DNA from: Crocinitomicaceae bacterium
GTDB lineage: Bacteria > Bacteroidota > Bacteroidia > Flavobacteriales_D > Crocinitomicaceae
Length of the DNA: 7,056 nucleotides
Assembly (NCBI GenBank): GCA_015662935.1
Contig: DQTF01000201.1
Coordinates: forward strand, 1 to 7,056
Direction: 5' to 3'
The first letter of the stretch is position 1; every line of letters starts with the position of its first letter. The notes under the pieces were generated by a model. The model was not told the DNA's origin. It made no database searches and saw only the letters and a program-made list of their open reading frames with translations. Positions 6,432 to 7,056 of the stretch are shown piece by piece. The position numbers were made by a program, and so were the translations under genes.

Positions 6432-6432
6432 G
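6417..6432 (+). repeat. 16-base direct repeat, right copy
   Basis: This is identical to 4684-4699. It contains the end of the nuclease-TPR gene (again encoding EEIG and TGA), the ribosome-binding site, and the ATG of the DUF4350 gene. Recombination between the two copies would remove the nuclease gene exactly and leave the DUF4129 stop overlapping the DUF4350 start. Confidence 0.9.
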
Positions 6433-7056
6433 AGTACTATATGCTTTTCTCACCTTCGTCGGTATTATCCTGCTTATACTCCCACTTGCTGTCCCCGTAA
6501 TAAAAACCTCAGCAGAATTCAGCATGTTCAACACCAAATGGAATGGCTGTTCTAAATTTGCAAAGCTTTTAGCTGAAAGAGGAAAAGTTATACCCATAAT
6601 GTACCCCTACAATTCCGTTAAGTTAAGCAAGCTTGATGGAGTGTTGATAGTTATTGGTCCAGACGTGGATTTCTCATCGCTTGAAGCTGAAGAAGTGAAG
6701 AGATTTCTCGAAAATGGCGGAATTCTTTTCATAGCTGATGATTTTGGGACGGCAAATAGTCTTTTGGAAAAGTTAGGTGTGAAGGCGAGATTCTCTACAC
6801 AGCCTTTGAAGGATATATTCTACAGCAAAAGAGCCGAGTTTCCGGTTGTGGTTAGAATAAAGGATCCAGAGCTTGCTGTCGACGTCGAAAAGATAACGCT
6901 CAACATTCCTTCGGCAATAGTAGGTGGTAAAGGTGAGGTGTTCTCCAGCAAAGTTAGTGTCGTTGGAAAGAACATGAGAAGTTATCCGATTATGGCAGAG
7001 ATAAAATACGGAAAAGGTCGAATTATAATGCTTTCGGATCCAAGCATCTTGATAAA
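6428..7056 (+). CDS. DUF4350 membrane-anchored protein (partial, runs off the window)
   Basis: The frame stays open from ATG 6428 to the window end (209 codons visible). It begins MRVLYAFLTFVGIILLILPL, an N-terminal membrane anchor (about residues 4-25). A DUF4350 domain follows: FNTKWNGCSKFAKLL (about 34-48), the strand GVLIVIGPDVDF (about 71-82), then FLENGGILFIADDFG (about 93-107) and SLLEKLGVKARFS (about 111-123). These are the usual landmarks of this glutamine-amidotransferase-like fold, which lacks obvious catalytic residues here. The visible end, KYGKGRIIMLSDPSIL, is the normal late part of the domain, so perhaps only a C-terminal membrane segment is missing. DUF4350 proteins are encoded next to DUF4129, DUF58 and MoxR genes, so it probably belongs to a membrane complex with the Ig-like DUF4129 protein. 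It is translationally coupled through ATGA to the nuclease gene. Its codons are mixed (CTC, CTG, CTT for leucine), like the DUF4129 gene and unlike the nuclease gene. Confidence 0.85.
   Translation, partial: MRVLYAFLTFVGIILLILPLAVPVIKTSAEFSMFNTKWNGCSKFAKLLAERGKVIPIMYPYNSVKLSKLDGVLIVIGPDVDFSSLEAEEVKRFLENGGILFIADDFGTANSLLEKLGVKARFSTQPLKDIFYSKRAEFPVVVRIKDPELAVDVEKITLNIPSAIVGGKGEVFSSKVSVVGKNMRSYPIMAEIKYGKGRIIMLSDPSILI

Noticed and set aside
4684..6432. Insertion sequence or transposon around the nuclease gene.
   Set aside because: The 16-base repeats are direct and carry functional translation signals; there are no inverted ends and no transposase or integrase motifs.

Overview
The window looks like chromosomal DNA of a thermophilic euryarchaeon, most likely a member of the Archaeoglobi. 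The support is indirect: heavy use of AGA/AGG and ATA codons, TATA-like boxes 25-35 bases upstream of leaderless starts, a surface protein dense in N-glycosylation sequons, Lys/Glu-rich proteins, and a DUF4129/DUF4350 gene pair of the kind found beside MoxR-type ATPases. No RNA gene, CRISPR array or complete mobile element was seen.

Region 1 (1-1210) is a short stretch of broken accessory genes. After a possible membrane-protein tail (2-136) come three damaged plus-strand genes. The first is the Walker A end of an AAA/ABC-like ATPase (174-542). The second is the C-terminal two thirds of a VapC-like PIN-domain protein, joined directly to the ATPase remnant and broken by a T-run frameshift (538-910). 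The third is a small zinc-ribbon protein broken by a CT duplication (918-1207).

Region 2 (1274-2807) holds an intact gene for an acylphosphatase-like domain fused to a long coiled coil (+). It converges, with overlapping stop codons, on a minus-strand two-gene operon: a membrane-anchored protein with a four-cysteine cluster (2061-2807) followed by a 79-residue three-helix membrane protein (1831-2070).

Region 3 (2866-7056) is a plus-strand operon divergent from that pair; one TATA-like box may serve both directions. It encodes a secreted-then-anchored Ig-like protein with a cytoplasmic DUF4129 tail, then a PD-(D/E)XK nuclease-TPR fusion, then a DUF4350 membrane protein cut by the window end. 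All junctions are ATGA stop/start overlaps. The nuclease gene is AT-rich and lies between two perfect 16-base direct repeats that carry the ribosome-binding site, stop and start. Removing it would leave DUF4129 and DUF4350 coupled by the same ATGA. The best reading is that a foreign nuclease gene was slotted, without polar damage, into a conserved membrane-complex operon. This is the most interesting part of the window.
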